Positions 21,408 to 33,544 of a DNA stretch of 60,000 nt are shown here, piece after piece (within the stretch, counting starts at the first letter, position 1; each line of letters begins with the position of its first letter). Under the pieces are notes generated by a model, which made no database searches, was not told the DNA's origin, and saw only the letters and a program-made list of their open reading frames with translations. A program made the translations under genes and the position numbers. The DNA is from Symsagittifera roscoffensis (lineage: Eukaryota > Xenacoelomorpha > Acoela > Convolutidae), in the NCBI RefSeq assembly GCF_963678635.1, contig NC_087063.1:1836073-1896072 (forward strand), written 5' to 3'.

Positions 21408-21521
21408 CTTGATGAGAACTTCTCCTGGAGTTGAAGTCTGTTGGCGTCCCGACTGCATTCCGCCGGCCAAACTCATGGGCATAGGCGGCATCACCCTCTC
21501 CCGGTACTGCTCCAGCTCCAT
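21408..21521 (-). CDS. IQCH: IQCH-like exon 1 (start codon exon)
   Basis: This exon encodes 38 residues, MELEQYRERVMPP to GEVLIK, in phase 0. The ATG at 21521-21519 sits in a good initiation context (GGGGCCATGG), and an in-frame TGA at 21545-21543 precludes a longer N-terminus in this exon. The donor is AAG/GTAGG at 21407. The N-terminus is methionine- and proline-rich and probably disordered. The closing block GEVLIK joins the coiled coil of exon 2. No TATA box or first noncoding exon could be assigned to the right of it. Confidence 0.7.
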
Positions 21522-21545
21522 GGCCCCAAAATTGGTCAGAGGTCA

Positions 21546-24500
21546 CGATCAACGGTAATAGAAAAATATGTTTCCAATAAAAAATATATAGCCGACAAAA
21601 CAGGTCTTATAGTTTTTATTGGTTATGAACAAAACTGATTAAAAAATTGTTCAAGTGTTATAATATCATTTTATTTATAATTTTCGTTCAAAACCAAACG
21701 TAATGCATTTGTGCACGCGGTATTGTTTGTGAATTCACTAATCTATAAAACGCATGCGTTGTTCTTTGTTATTGTTGGTATTCAACATTCTGCTGTTCAT
21801 GGTAGATTTTTATAACCAAACGACTTATCCAAATTGAATATAGATCAAAAGATAAAACGTTATACATAGAAGCGAGTTGTTTAAAAATTACACATGATTG
21901 AAGGTGATTTTCACTAAACGGATTATGTTATAATCGGAATGACTTGTTTCGAAATGAATTGTTTTCGGCCAGCTTAACGTAAGTTTTACGGAAGGGTAAC
22001 AACTCCCTAAAGTATGGAATGTTCCGACCATAGTCTTAAGTCCTATTAAAGTAGAAAAATCTTCTTCTTTTTTTTTTTAGAAATTAGTCTCGTTTTTTTT
22101 CTGAGTGGTGTGATGAAAAATGAAAAAATCTAAACAAAAAAACAGAACTTAAGCATATTCGACAGTCAGCCCCCCCCCGTCGGCACGCTACTGTAGACAA
22201 TTATAGTAAAATAGACAGATTCAAAAACCGTTTTGTAGAAAATGACTGGAAAAAACTAAGTTTTTCAAAAAAAATTTCAAAATTTTTAGCTGATATTTTT
22301 TGATTACAACTTTGCGCTAAAAATTTCCAAAAACGAAGTGTACTCAAGTAAAACAAAATCTAAGCTCAAATAAGCTATTCTAAACGGCTTTTAGTAAGCC
22401 TAATTAAGCCTGCTCACTCGCCTTATTCGCTTAAAACATAAATCAAAAACTACAAATGGCTTTTCATTGACACTGTATCACGACGAATCACGACTGAAAA
22501 ATTTTAAATAAGAAATATCACTCAACTCATTTCGATTATTACTAGTGGCACCTAATTTTGCGTGGAAAAAAAGTAAAAACAAAAAGAAATGGGCTGAATA
22601 AAAGTAATGTTTTGATCGGTATTTTGATTAGAAGGAGAATAAAATGATGTTTGCTTGACCAATGTTTCATGTTTTATTTAGTTAGCACCGCTTTGGAGCT
22701 AGAAAAATTAAAAGTGTCAGCATCGAACCAGCAATTTTTTGCTACATTTTTCACTTTTCTTCTCCAAATTATCAATAAATTATCGCTAATTTATCTATGT
22801 TTCTCGATAAAAAAATACAATTTCTTGGATCTATGAAATGCCATGGAATAGTTCTTTGAATTTTATATAAAACTAGCTAGCAAGTTTTCATCAATGATTT
22901 TTACAAGGACTCAACCCAAGAGGTCAAAATTAAAGGTTGCTACACAATAATTTCAGTTTTTTTTTATTAACTGCTATGTAGTCAATTGCTGCAAGGATGT
23001 CTTATTGTTGAACCCAGAAATAGTAATAGAGGAAAAGCAATAATGGGGTTTCGGTAATTAAACATTTTTGTTTGAATAGTTTCAGGTTAATTTATTTCAA
23101 ATAATTTAATCAAATTTGACCCGAGCAGTTGTAGTATTGAGAAATACTACACAGACAAAAAACCATTGTCTTAATTGTTTATTTAACGACCCAATTCTAA
23201 TTTGGAGCGTGCCATTTAAATTAAAGCCTCTTTTCACTAAATCAGATATTGACTGATTTACTCTTATTAGGACTATAAAATCTTGTTTTGAAAATCCAAT
23301 CCTTTTTAAATACTTGTCCAATTTTTGTCATTTTTTCATGCTCACTATTTTAAAAGGGCGGCGATTATTAACACGTCCCTTTTAACTTTAACTTGAAACA
23401 CAATTGATAAATATTTAGCAGTCTTGCCGGCTGCGCTGAAATTCTCCTTGCTTTGATTACGCAGAGATGCACCTGCAATATGATGCATCAGAGAGAGTAA
23501 TATGAATTTTTAATCAGACAAACTGAAGGCTGCGGTTTTAATCAAAGGGGACTAATAAGTTAAAGATATTTGATTTGAAAAAATCAAATAAAAACTAGTT
23601 GAAAATTCCCTTATAAGAAAGGGAGAACAAATGAGCAGGTGAAACCTGAATAATGAAAGATTGAATCAGCCGCCGGTTTATGCTTACGAGCAAAAGGACT
23701 GGCCTGAAATCTCCAGTGTTTCATTTTGCTCAGTAAGCAGCAAGTCAGATCTCTTCAATCAGATCTTTTCAAAATAAATAATTTTTCTTTTCTGCCTTTA
23801 AAATAAAATTAAACTAGCCTTTTTCACAAATAAAATAGAGAATAAATTCTCATTTAAAGTTCGATAAAATTATAAATCGAGATACTCGAGATACCCACAC
23901 CTGAGGAAGTTTGGACTACAAGTACCAAAAGGACTACGGCAAGACGATACTGACGACCAAACCAGATGTGCGGAAGTGGACACAATCAAGGGCGACTCAA
24001 GAATACTAATCAGCCATCGACCTTAGTAAGAAGATAAAATATTGATGAACAAAATAAGATTAACTCAACCTCCCCTCATAGGTATATTTCTTTAAGCTGT
24101 TCGATTCGTTTATAAAATCTAATAACCCCGTGCTTTGTATTCAACCAACTAATTAATTCACACCTTTTCTAAATATTGTTTCTACTCTAACTTTTGTCAA
24201 GACAACTTGACGATCTAAGGTGAGACTTATAACTTAGGATAAAATTACTAAGCATTCAACCAGCAATGAACGCTTAGTAAACAGTTTTGCCTTTTAGGTT
24301 GATTCTAGTCATATGCAGAAAAAATTTAAAAATTTCAAAATAATTCATTTTTGAGACTTCAGAAGTTAAGTCAGCTTGAAAGTTAAATCTTACGTGAAAT
24401 CATTGTTTTGCTTACGTGAAATCAAGTATCAAATAAACCTTCTCCATGGACCAAATTATAAATCGAAATTTTCAATTTCTACAAAGCGACTTTTTGCAGA

Positions 24501-25039
24501 ACCTTCCTGTTTTTCTGGTATAAGGTCAGTACTGTGCGCGAAAAGGCCAAAGCAATCTGGAATCCAATGCTAATGCATTTCTACAGTAAGAGCATGTTTT
24601 GAGGCTAGAATCTGGAATATAGCGGTTTTTCGCACCAAATGGTATAACAGACAAATTAATTTCATATTTTCAATTCAAATCAATGTAAATCAATTTTCAA
24701 TTCTTTTTTAGTGTTGAAACACACTCTACAATTTTGGGTAATATTTTTGACGACAAATAGGATATTTTTTGAAAAGGCAAGTTTGCGACATCATTGTTTT
24801 TAAAAATGTCAGGATTTGAGACAGTACAAACATTCCGTTTGGACAAAATCAAAAAAAGCTTGCTGTTTCCTAACAGCGGTACTCAACAGCTGTTTCTTAA
24901 CAGCGCTTTCATATAAAAAGAGGAATACATTGCATGATGGTCCCTTATTTTGTGAGTCAATCGTTTCAACATGTCATCCAGAGAAAAATCAAAATATGGA
25001 TTCTATTGAGTTGTTCCAGGTCCAGGTAAGGCTTTTACA
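21546..25039. other. Upstream flank, gene-poor, one unexplained block
   Basis: To the right of the IQCH-like start codon no exon could be supported. The upstream promoter should lie in the first part of this stretch, but no core element was recognised. It contains an inverted family A repeat (about 22000-22610) and a more complex, less T/A-simple block at about 23400-24250, which could be an unrecognised solo LTR or other old element. Confidence 0.45.
22000..22610 (-). repeat. Dispersed repeat family A, inverted copy
   Basis: It reads, in reverse to the 14455 copy: GTTCCGACCATAGTCTTAA, GTGGTGTGATGA, CTCGCCTTATTCGCTTAA, AATCACGACTG, TATCACTCAACTC and GGCACCTAATTTTGCGTGG. The order of landmarks is the same as in the 49-56 kb copies. 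Confidence 0.6.
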
Positions 25040-26110
25040 AACAAGGCTGCACTTCGCCCTCTACTTTCAGGTTTCCATTAATTGCTCTCTATTGGCTTCT
25101 ATTATGGGCGGCTTCTTTGCACCAATCAAAAAATGGTATCAGCCAGATCTTCAGCCAGGTCAATTTAGGGAGCTTTACATGTTTCTTGAGTTTATCGGAG
25201 ACATTTCTTCCCCGGGTTTTTGGACTCAATCAGGTGGTCTTTTCCAGTTTTTTGAATTCGGAGATGACTTGGTGATATCTGTCTGTTTCATTCGTTGTAC
25301 GTGTCCAAGCGACTTCAATCATCGCTATTGATTTTTTTATCCAACGAGTCACCTTTTGCTAGAGATATGATGTTGGTAGTTGAAAGATTTTGTCTCTTGT
25401 GAAGAATTTGTAGGAGGCAGTGGTTTTCACAGGCTTGGATCCTCTACTGAAGTGAGTGGCCAGCTCTCGCAACCGCAGAGGATTATGGTTTCCCCATACT
25501 TCGTTTCCGTCTAACTGAGTCTTACTTCCGAAATCGCGGAAGTTGTCAACTCTCCTTAAATATTTTTCATAGACAATGTTTTTTTTTTGGGGGGAAGGGG
25601 GGGGGGGGGGGGGAGGGTTTGGGTGCACAGAACTTGGTGTTGTCAACATTGAATTGTAGAAAAACAAACTCTGCCTTACCAGCAACTTTGCCTAGGAGTC
25701 CTTGAGTGTCGATTCCATTGTCGTCGATCAGGCTCAGATCGTCTGCAAAATCCATGGCTTCAATGGTCATGTCATTTAGTGCAACTCTATCATTTCAATC
25801 GGAGTGTTAACCCCTCATACAAACAATGGAATGATTGAAAAGAAAAAGGTTAGAATAGAGCCTTGTTTCGCTCCCCTTAAAATGCTGAATTTGCAGGACA
25901 TGGAGTTGTAAGCTCAGACTTTACTGTTGGTTTCCAAGCATAAAATTATTAATACGTTCAGGAATTTTCGGGGAAATGCAAGGTTTTTGCAAAACTTCTA
26001 GATGCAGCTTCTGTTGACACAGTTGAGTGCAGCCTTGAATTTAAAAAAAAAGATATCATCAATCTTATGAACTCCATTCGTTGATCCAGGATGTGACCGA
26101 TTGCCAAAAC
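25040..26110 (-). pseudogene. Decayed LINE (non-LTR) reverse transcriptase
   Basis: Minus-strand fragments in several frames follow the order of a LINE RT and its C-terminus. In order they are FKAALNCVNRSC (25998-26039, like the KAFDSVDR block), RGAKQGSIL (about 25853-25879, like GxRQGCPLSP), DFADDLSLIDD (about 25720-25752; catalytic FADD at 25738-25749), VDNFRDFGSKTQLDG (about 25505-25560, like FxYLGS) and LGHVQRM (25291-25311, the usual GHVxRM tail motif). Frameshifts, stops and a G-rich tract at about 25590-25617 interrupt it. It is a dead 5'-truncated insertion. The plus-strand open frame at 24816-25331 is a shadow of it. Confidence 0.78.
25590..25620 (+). repeat. Poly-G tract inside the LINE relic
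   Basis: A run of G interrupted by single A bases between the FADD and FGSK segments of the LINE relic. It looks like microsatellite-type expansion after the element died. It could form a G-quadruplex. Confidence 0.6.
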
Positions 26111-29100
26111 TGGATCTTACAGTTTTATGTTATTTTGATATTCGCTTCGTTGACCGCAGATCTCAAGCCTATTTTACACAAATGGTTTGAAACATTTGAA
26201 GGCAATTATCCACAAGGAAATGCTCTTACAGTTTGCGCAGTTGATAAAAAACTAGCTAAACCAAAATACAATTTAAAATGAGGGTCAGAAATAGTCAGAG
26301 CTTTGAAGTTTGGTTGATCAGAGTTAGTATCAATTAAAAAATTGGGCTGTTTGTCCACAATTACTGAAGTTAAGGTTTAAAGGATCAAAAGCAGCTATGA
26401 TTTGATGGAGTTTGGATCACAAATCATTTCTCGCGCTAATCATTAAACAGTCTTTTTTCTTCTTGAAATTATGAAACAAATTTCGGCCAGAGTTTTAAAA
26501 TAGACCTAGACTTTTTTCAATAAGAAGACTTGAAAATTTTCTTATTTATTTGGCTAGCAAATCAAACATTTATGAATTATAGGTGCCATTTTTTGCAACG
26601 ATGCAGGTCAAATTGACGATCAAAAATTTATCAATTATGAGAATGCTCACTATAAATTCTGACAGGATTCACGGCATCATAAAGATAAACGTTTGCTACT
26701 TCATTCGCTACCTACTCTAGAATTGTGCCAAGGAGCTCTGTTGATAACAGTGGTTTGTTGTATACTATAAAAAAAAACTAAAAGCTTGAAAATCTACGCA
26801 ATGGTAAACCGACTCCTATTTTTTTGTGAAAAAACTTGAGGTCAAACTTGAGGAGATATTTCTGATTTTTTCCTGAAAAAAGTTTGCATTATTGATTTTA
26901 TTACTATGAGAGATAGAAATGATTTTTTCTGGTTTTGGTTTTAATTTCAGTAGGTTCTTGCAGATGAAAACTCGCAAATTTCTTTCACTCAAATATTCAT
27001 AATAGATTTACAAATCAATTGAATTAGGATTTATATAATTTGTTTTTGAATCTGAAGCTGAGATGAGTCAAAGATTTTAACTGGTTTTTTGCTAGACCTA
27101 CAGCTAACGTGAATATCGGCCCTAAAACAGATACGGTAAAAATTAGCTTTGCTTGGCATTTTCCAGAGAGTACTTAACTCAAACAAATTTGTTCTTTGCT
27201 TTTTGTACTTTCTTGTCTTTTTCTACAGCACATTCAAAAACATTCTATAATAATTTTTTTTTCGTGTTTTGGCCAAAACGGGCCGTGTAGCTCAGAAAAG
27301 ACTAACAGATTTCAGTAAACGAACCAGATACGAAAGAATTAAAAAATTGGTTGGATTGTTATTGAGAACATAGCTTTGTAAAAACTATTTTCACTATTCT
27401 AATTGAAAACTGGAAACAATTAGAATCAAAGAGAGCAAAAAACATGCTATTGTTGAAGCGAGTGAAAAACAATCTCTCAAAGCTCAGTGATACTTTGAAT
27501 AGTTGCTAAAGATTTTCTTTTCTTTTTTTTGTTAATTTTGTGATAATCTTTCAACAATTGTCTTTAAACGAGTAATTGCTCACTATCAGCAGGAAAATGG
27601 TCGTTAGTGTTTCTCTTTTTCTCAAACTGCTTTTTTCTTCTCACAAGCAATTTAATTTTTTGGAATAAGAAAATATATTCAGGAGCAAAAAAAAACTTTT
27701 TATAAATTTTTTGTTCATCTAACAAGAGGTTTTTCCGCTAAAAATTATCTGATATGTTCAATTTATTGTAACCTGAAAAATCCATGGAAAATAACTCATT
27801 TTTTTCCGCGCAAGTTCAATCATTTGGAGCGATCAAATTATTGCCAACTGAACTTCGATTGGCTCTTGTTTATCGAATCAAACAATAAAAAACGCTTTGA
27901 ACCAAGAATTTGAACTTTTTTACAATCATAAACTGATCGCAGAAGTACTTGATAAAGAACTAAACAGTTTGCAGGGCATTCAAGGCTTGTTCCGTTAGGT
28001 TTTCTGGTAACTGTATGAAAAACCGAAGAAGTCAAAAATCGATAACATGAAAAAAAATGACAAAACAAGCAACTTGCAGGTAATTTTTTTCATCTCATTC
28101 AGTAACAGAATCTCTGAAAACTTTCGTTATGAGTGTTGATTTTTTGGATATTTTTGAATTTCAATTTCTGATTTTCATTTATAGTTTTGGCGTCATTGAG
28201 ATTGGAAAAAATTAGGCGTTAGTTTTTACAAGAGGGCTCAAAATTAGTTTAAACATTTTAAAAACTCGAGCTATGATGTTGTCTAGATTGTTTTATTCGA
28301 CCTCGGAATAAATAAAAAACCAAAATGATTGGATCAAATAAACATAAATTGACACGAAAAATTTTGCATCGTTTTGAAAAACCAAAACAGCTGAACAATT
28401 AATTGCAAAAAAGTAAAAAAAAAATGGATGATAACCTTTTGAAACATTTTAGTGTTAGGTCTACACATCAAACTGAAAAGGTGAGTTAGCCTACCAAGCG
28501 AGCACCAAAATTAGTTAGTGTACTCAAAAGCTAAGCTGAAATTGAAAGTAATGAAATTAAATCAGGCTCCTGGAGATCTCACATTTTTTTGAATTTTGGC
28601 AGAAAAGTCTTAATGTTCTCGTGAGCTATGCCGGGGAGAGATTTTGTTCAATATACCAAGAATACACACATGATGCCTGAAAAATTTAGTTTTCTAAGGC
28701 TCCATCACCACACTTGCTTCAAATTGCCGGCTCTTTTTCAGTCCCCCTTTCAGAATACCAAGTTTTATGCTTGTTTTACGTGTTATTACGGTTAAACGCG
28801 TTATGTTACGCTGTAAAGTATGAAGAACAAATATGTTCACAATTGTCGATTTGATCACCACGCCAAATTTCATTGCATTATGACAACGTTAAATAGACTT
28901 TTCAAAATTGAATTTGAAAGGGGTGGAGAAATTGGAAAAGAGCCAAATTGCCTCTGGAAAACAAGATTGTTTATCGACACTCATATCATTTTTTATGGTC
29001 TCCAAGGTCCAATCTCCAAGGTCAAATCTAATTCGAACGTGTACTCGATCTAGATTTTTTCTTTGTTGAGCCTGAAATTGCATGAACTGAAATGATTGCA

Positions 29101-30459
29101 TAACCTTAAGGTAATTTAAACTACTTTTTCACAACCACGCCAGATCTTAATTTGTAACTATCCGCCGAAAGTTATGTAACGAAAAAATTATAAATCTGAT
29201 GGGTCTGAGTGCGGCCTTTTGATATATCATACTAAAGAGCTTCCAGTCCAAATTGTCTTATCAAAAGGAAGCTTCAAAACTTATCATAAATCCGATGCAA
29301 ATTGGTCCACAAAAATCTTTTGAAAAAGTTGAAAAGTCGTTGAAAATCTGTTTCGTTCTTTCAATTGTCCAAACTTAAAAGGGGCAGTTATTTTACTTTT
29401 TCAATCTAATAAAACGGTCGGAATAAATCATTTTGTTTTCATGGGAGGGAAAATAAAATAATTTTGAAAATAGTTTTTTGTCTATTTTGACAATTTCAAA
29501 AAACTGTTCATTGGAAATTAAAGAAAATTGCAGTTTCAAGGGCTTCGTTATAATTTGAGCATTGTTTTATTACTTAGTTTCTCATTTAAGTGCACCTCGG
29601 ATGACTTTTACGATTTACATGAAAAATACACGATTCCTGAGACAAAACCGTATCGCGCGAGTGATTCACGAATAGACATCCTCGGTTGTGAAAACAAATG
29701 ACCGACTTTTATAAGGTTTTGTATATAGGTCTGTTGGAAAAACTGTATATAATGAAAACGGATTAGGTTTTATCGGATTTTGCCAAAAGCTAAACTTTGC
29801 CAAAAACTACGTTTAGAAAAGATGTGATTCAATGGCTTGTTCGGTTTTGAATCAAAAGGTTGGTGGTTTGAGGCCAATTAAGATCCGGGCTGGGTAAAAA
29901 AGTATCAAGCAAAAATGCTCAGCCCAGAGATTGCTCACAAAAAATATGAAGGTATAACCCAAGGGCACAGCAGCACTTGTTCTTTATTAGTTATAAAGCT
30001 CGTTTTTTGGTATTTCCCCCTGTGGATGGATTAATCATTTCAACATTTCAACCGGAGGACAACCAAATTGAGGAGGCTATTAAACTGAGCCACAGGCAAT
30101 CCAAACTTCCTAATTCTAAGTTTTCGGATCAAAGCAAATCACTAAGAACAATTCGAGAAACCATTTTTTTCTGGTTATTTAACGAACGTTCAGAACTAAA
30201 ATTACAAATTACGACGGAATAAATTATCATTGATGAGTAGAAAATCACAAGAAATAGATTTTTGAGCTCATGAAAAAAAATTGAACAGAAACTGAGATTT
30301 GAAATTAATCTTTTTTGTTTTATTATGCAGAAATTTGTTACAGTGCCCGTGGACGCTACAAAAATTCTTGGCGAATAAATCAATTTTATGAAATTTTCAG
30401 AGCTTTCATCTTCAGAGCTTCAGAGTTTTTTTCTACCTTTGCAGATTGAATTGAAGGCT

Positions 30460-31520
30460 GAGTTAATTAAGTTGCCAAAAACTTACAATTTTTGACAAAT
30501 TGTGACCTAAAATCTGACAGCATTCACAGCATCCCAAAGATAGAAATATCTTAAAACAACATATTGAGTTCGACAAATACTCCAGTTTCTGGAGACTGTT
30601 TTGAAGACAGTTGATTGTTTTCAGTGCTATTGATTTAAATGACTTTCACAAAAAAGCTGTGAAATATTTAAATTCAACTCTCCCGCGCAAAAAAATGGTT
30701 GAAAAAAGCTTGGCTGTTCTTTTTGAAAAAAAAACTTTCTTTAATGTTAAATTACCCTAAATTTCTCTTCCTAGCGAATATCAATAATTCCAGTATTCGT
30801 CAGTCTCTTGAACAAATTTCCCGGTCAAACTTTACAAACATAGCAGCCCTTAAGCAACAATTAATATTCCACTAACTTGTTGGATAAATCTATCTCAAAG
30901 CTGTAGTCGAAAAAAAAAACCTGAAATTTTTTTCAATACAACCCATTTTTTTTTCTAAAACATTTTCTGGGGAAAGACATTTTAGTCAGTTTTATAAAGC
31001 ATACCAGCCGCCTTTTTCAACGCGAGTACAATCTATTTATAAATAAAAAAGAACCCGCCATTACTTTTCATGGACAGTTTTCAACCAGAAAAAGTCTTTT
31101 TCTTTGATGTGTTTGCCTTTTGGTCATTTTTGGCAAACAACTACACAAAAGAGCTCTCTGTCATTTTTTTTGTTCTTCTTCCGTTAAAAGTAAGTCAATT
31201 CATTCGTTAAATGCAGTCATAGGTTTAAATTTGTTCTCGCAGACAGAGACATATTTTATGTAATTTGATCTGAGTTAATTTGATATGGTTGCAGCCTAAA
31301 AATTATCTGAAAGCATAATAAAAAAGTAAAGTATTTATTGCAACAAAGAGAAAAAATTACCAGCCTGTTTGGGAGTTATTGAAAAATTGTTTTTAGTGCT
31401 AATTTACCTCCCAAATAATTGCCCATTTTTGTGTTTATTTGTTCATAATCATGCAAAAGTCATTCTCCGGCGAGTAGGTAGGTGTTCATAATCAGCAAGG
31501 AAAACTGTCGCTATTTTTCA
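30460..31520 (+). repeat. Dispersed repeat family B, copy
   Basis: It shares with about 33545-34740 the segments GACAAATTRTGAC, AAAATCTGACAG followed by ATTC, CATCC and AAAGATA, and, some 750-900 bp on, GTAATTTGATCTGAGTT or GTAAATTGATCTGAGTT. A third copy around 26590-27700 shares the ATTCTGACAGGATTCAC block. These are old insertions of one unknown element. Confidence 0.42.
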
Positions 31521-31714
31521 ATTTCCAAAAGACACATTTTTTTCTCGAAATTTTGGGAAGGCTTTTTATCTTCAGAAAAACACATAGCAAATTTCTCAAA
31601 TTTTTTTCTGCTTTCGATATTTTTATTAGTATATAAAAGCTACTTTTTTTCCATTACTAAGCAACATAAAACGCCAATATTAGTTCACCCTTAACAACTA
31701 ACTTGTTCCAACCA

Positions 31715-32300
31715 TTGGTAATGTGGAGGAACTTTGTATTCAGGCGTGTATTATTTTTTTCCTTTTTTTCTTTTTTCTTGTGTTCTCTGCAAAATCAGCA
31801 ACCACAAAAAAATAACAGAGTGAGTTGAGTGACGTATTACTTAAGCATTTTTACAGGCGAGAAAAACCGTTCTGCAATTTTGGATTAATCTTCTATTGTC
31901 GAGCGAGTAAAGCGAGCGATTAGGCTTACAATGGCTTATTTATACTTAATTTGAGACGTAACAACCTAGTTTTTCAAAAGTAATATTGTTGTATGCAAAG
32001 TTTTTGGCGCCAATTTGGGAATCAAAAGTTTTGAAAAATCAAAAAATTCCAGCAAAAAAAAGTTATTGATTTTTCTATTTGCATTTTTTTGGCTTTTCTC
32101 GCTTTGTTTTTGAAAACAAAACTTTTGTCCAATTGTTTTTTTTTTACAATTACTTCTGATTTTGCCTAAGTTTTAGTTTTTTTCAGATCTTTTCATCACA
32201 CTACGCAGAAAAAACCACAATCATTTGCAAAGTTTTGAAAAAACTTTTTAAAGACTAGTCAGGTGCTATTTGCACCCTAACCGGCTATCATTGGTTCAAT
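31715..32300 (+). repeat. Dispersed repeat family A, copy
   Basis: Same orientation as the 14455 copy, with GGAACTTTGTATTCAGG, GCAAAATCAGCAACCAC, GAGCGAGTAAAGCGAGCGA and CTAACCGGCTATC in order. Confidence 0.55.
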
Positions 32301-32748
32301 TTTTGGATCAGTCTGTATAAAAAATTCCAATGAAAAAAAAATTCTTCTGATTTTTTTGTCTTGAAATTGTTCTAATGATAAAAAAATGCATCCTTGCTAT
32401 GTTTGTATTTACAAGTTTTCAGAATCAAATGTTTGAATCTTTTCGATTATTGAGATGCATGCAAGCTGAGTTTTGAAATAAAACAAAAAAATTTGTAGTT
32501 TTCTGTTTTTTTTTTGATTTTGTGTTCAGCCAAAAATTCAAAAGAACTGGGAAAAGAATCAAATTACAACCCCATTTTGGTTTAGATTTAAGCATCCACA
32601 TATCTTTTGGAAGAAACTGCTTACGAAAACATTAAGATATCCCAAAAGAACGTTTCAATCCCTAAATTTTATTTCCAAAACTGCTAATCACAGACTTTTT
32701 TGCTAATCACAGCTAACAAAGACTATTTTTGAACTTATTCAGCTAAAC

Positions 32749-33138
32749 TAGGCGCAGATCTAGGAGTTTCTCAAGGGGGTGGGCGTGTTTTCAAAAGAAA
32801 TTTGGAAATTTTGTCGACCTTTTTTTAAGTCGACCAAATTTTTTTCTGAGCACTCGCAAATCTTTATAAAAACCTTATTTCTATTTTCTGCGCCGCAAGC
32901 TAATTTTGAAACAAACAGGTCAAAAAAAGCGCTTTCAGCACTTTTTCTGGAAAAGTTTGACCAAAAAATTGCCATTTGCCGGCGCGCGCAAAATAGTGTA
33001 TATTGGTGCCAAATGGTCAGTCAGCCACAATTAGATATCACAGAGAATTACAAAGGGGGGACCCTTTGGGTCACCAGGGGGTCGAATACCTGAAGAAAAA
33101 GCGTTTGCCCCCAGCCCCCCTCCCTAAATCTGCTACTG
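32749..33138 (-). mobile_element. hAT-like non-autonomous element, degraded copy
   Basis: It runs in reverse orientation to the 12545 element. The ends are TAGGCGCAGATCTAGGAG and CCTAAATCTGCTACTG, degraded versions of the terminal inverted repeats. Flanks AGCTAAAC (32741-32748) and AGCCTAAC (33139-33146) match at 6 of 8 positions and are probably the decayed target duplication. Internal landmarks GGCGCGCGC, ACCCTTTGGGTC and GGGGGTCGAATACCTG are kept. Confidence 0.65.
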
Positions 33139-33544
33139 AGCCTAACACTAAAAAAAAAACTTTTTTTAAAGGGGGAGGGGGGTTCCGATGACGGGTACGG
33201 ATTTATAGTCGCTTTTTTATTGTTTGTCTAAGCTATTGGGCTACTGTTACTTCATCGCAATTCTTTTATAAACGTATTTTTATTTTATCTGCCCTTTTTT
33301 TTGTTGCATATACGTTAAAATATTTCTGTTTTTTTTTTCAAATTTTTTTAATGTTTATTCTGGTAAAATCAAATCGTTAATTAATTTATCTGCTTTGCGA
33401 AATTTGGACAATCCAACAAAAATATTAACTTCTAAGGTACACGGAGGAATTATAGAAATACTTGACTAGTCAATATACATGACATTTTATGGGAATCTAT
33501 CGAACCATATGCTTATACTTTACCATACAGAATTGACGGGCGAG

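Larger units (their letters stand above)
2200..21521 (-). other. IQCH: Partial host gene, IQCH-like, ten coding exons
   Basis: Ten minus-strand exons splice into one open frame of about 550 residues. Every junction is AG/GT and all nine phase pairs agree (0,0,2,0,0,0,1,0,2), which random open frames would not give. Conserved blocks such as DLKQLKERL, SLIERGLIPPAAEIT and VALVNGDKLADLA resemble IQCH, a ciliary/sperm-flagellar protein that binds calmodulin through IQ motifs. That identification is from memory, without alignment. Vertebrate IQCH is about 1,000 residues, so roughly the N-terminal half is here. No IQ motif is visible in the encoded part and it would have to lie further left. The last intron in the window (13454 to 2387) is over 11 kb because it holds a BEL element and a hAT-like element. 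Confidence 0.6.
26111..32748. other. AT-rich intergenic DNA with old repeats
   Basis: No protein-coding exon or RNA gene could be supported. Short open frames (for example 28820-29053, 29977-30222) have no recognisable product. Diverged dispersed repeats of family B lie at about 26590-27700 and 30460-31520, and a family A copy at about 31715-32300. Confidence 0.5.

Noticed and set aside
24816-25331. Plus-strand open frame of 171 residues as a host gene
   Set aside because: It overlaps the antisense of a decayed LINE whose GHVQRM-type tail motif reads on the minus strand. Composition and lack of any domain mark it as a shadow.
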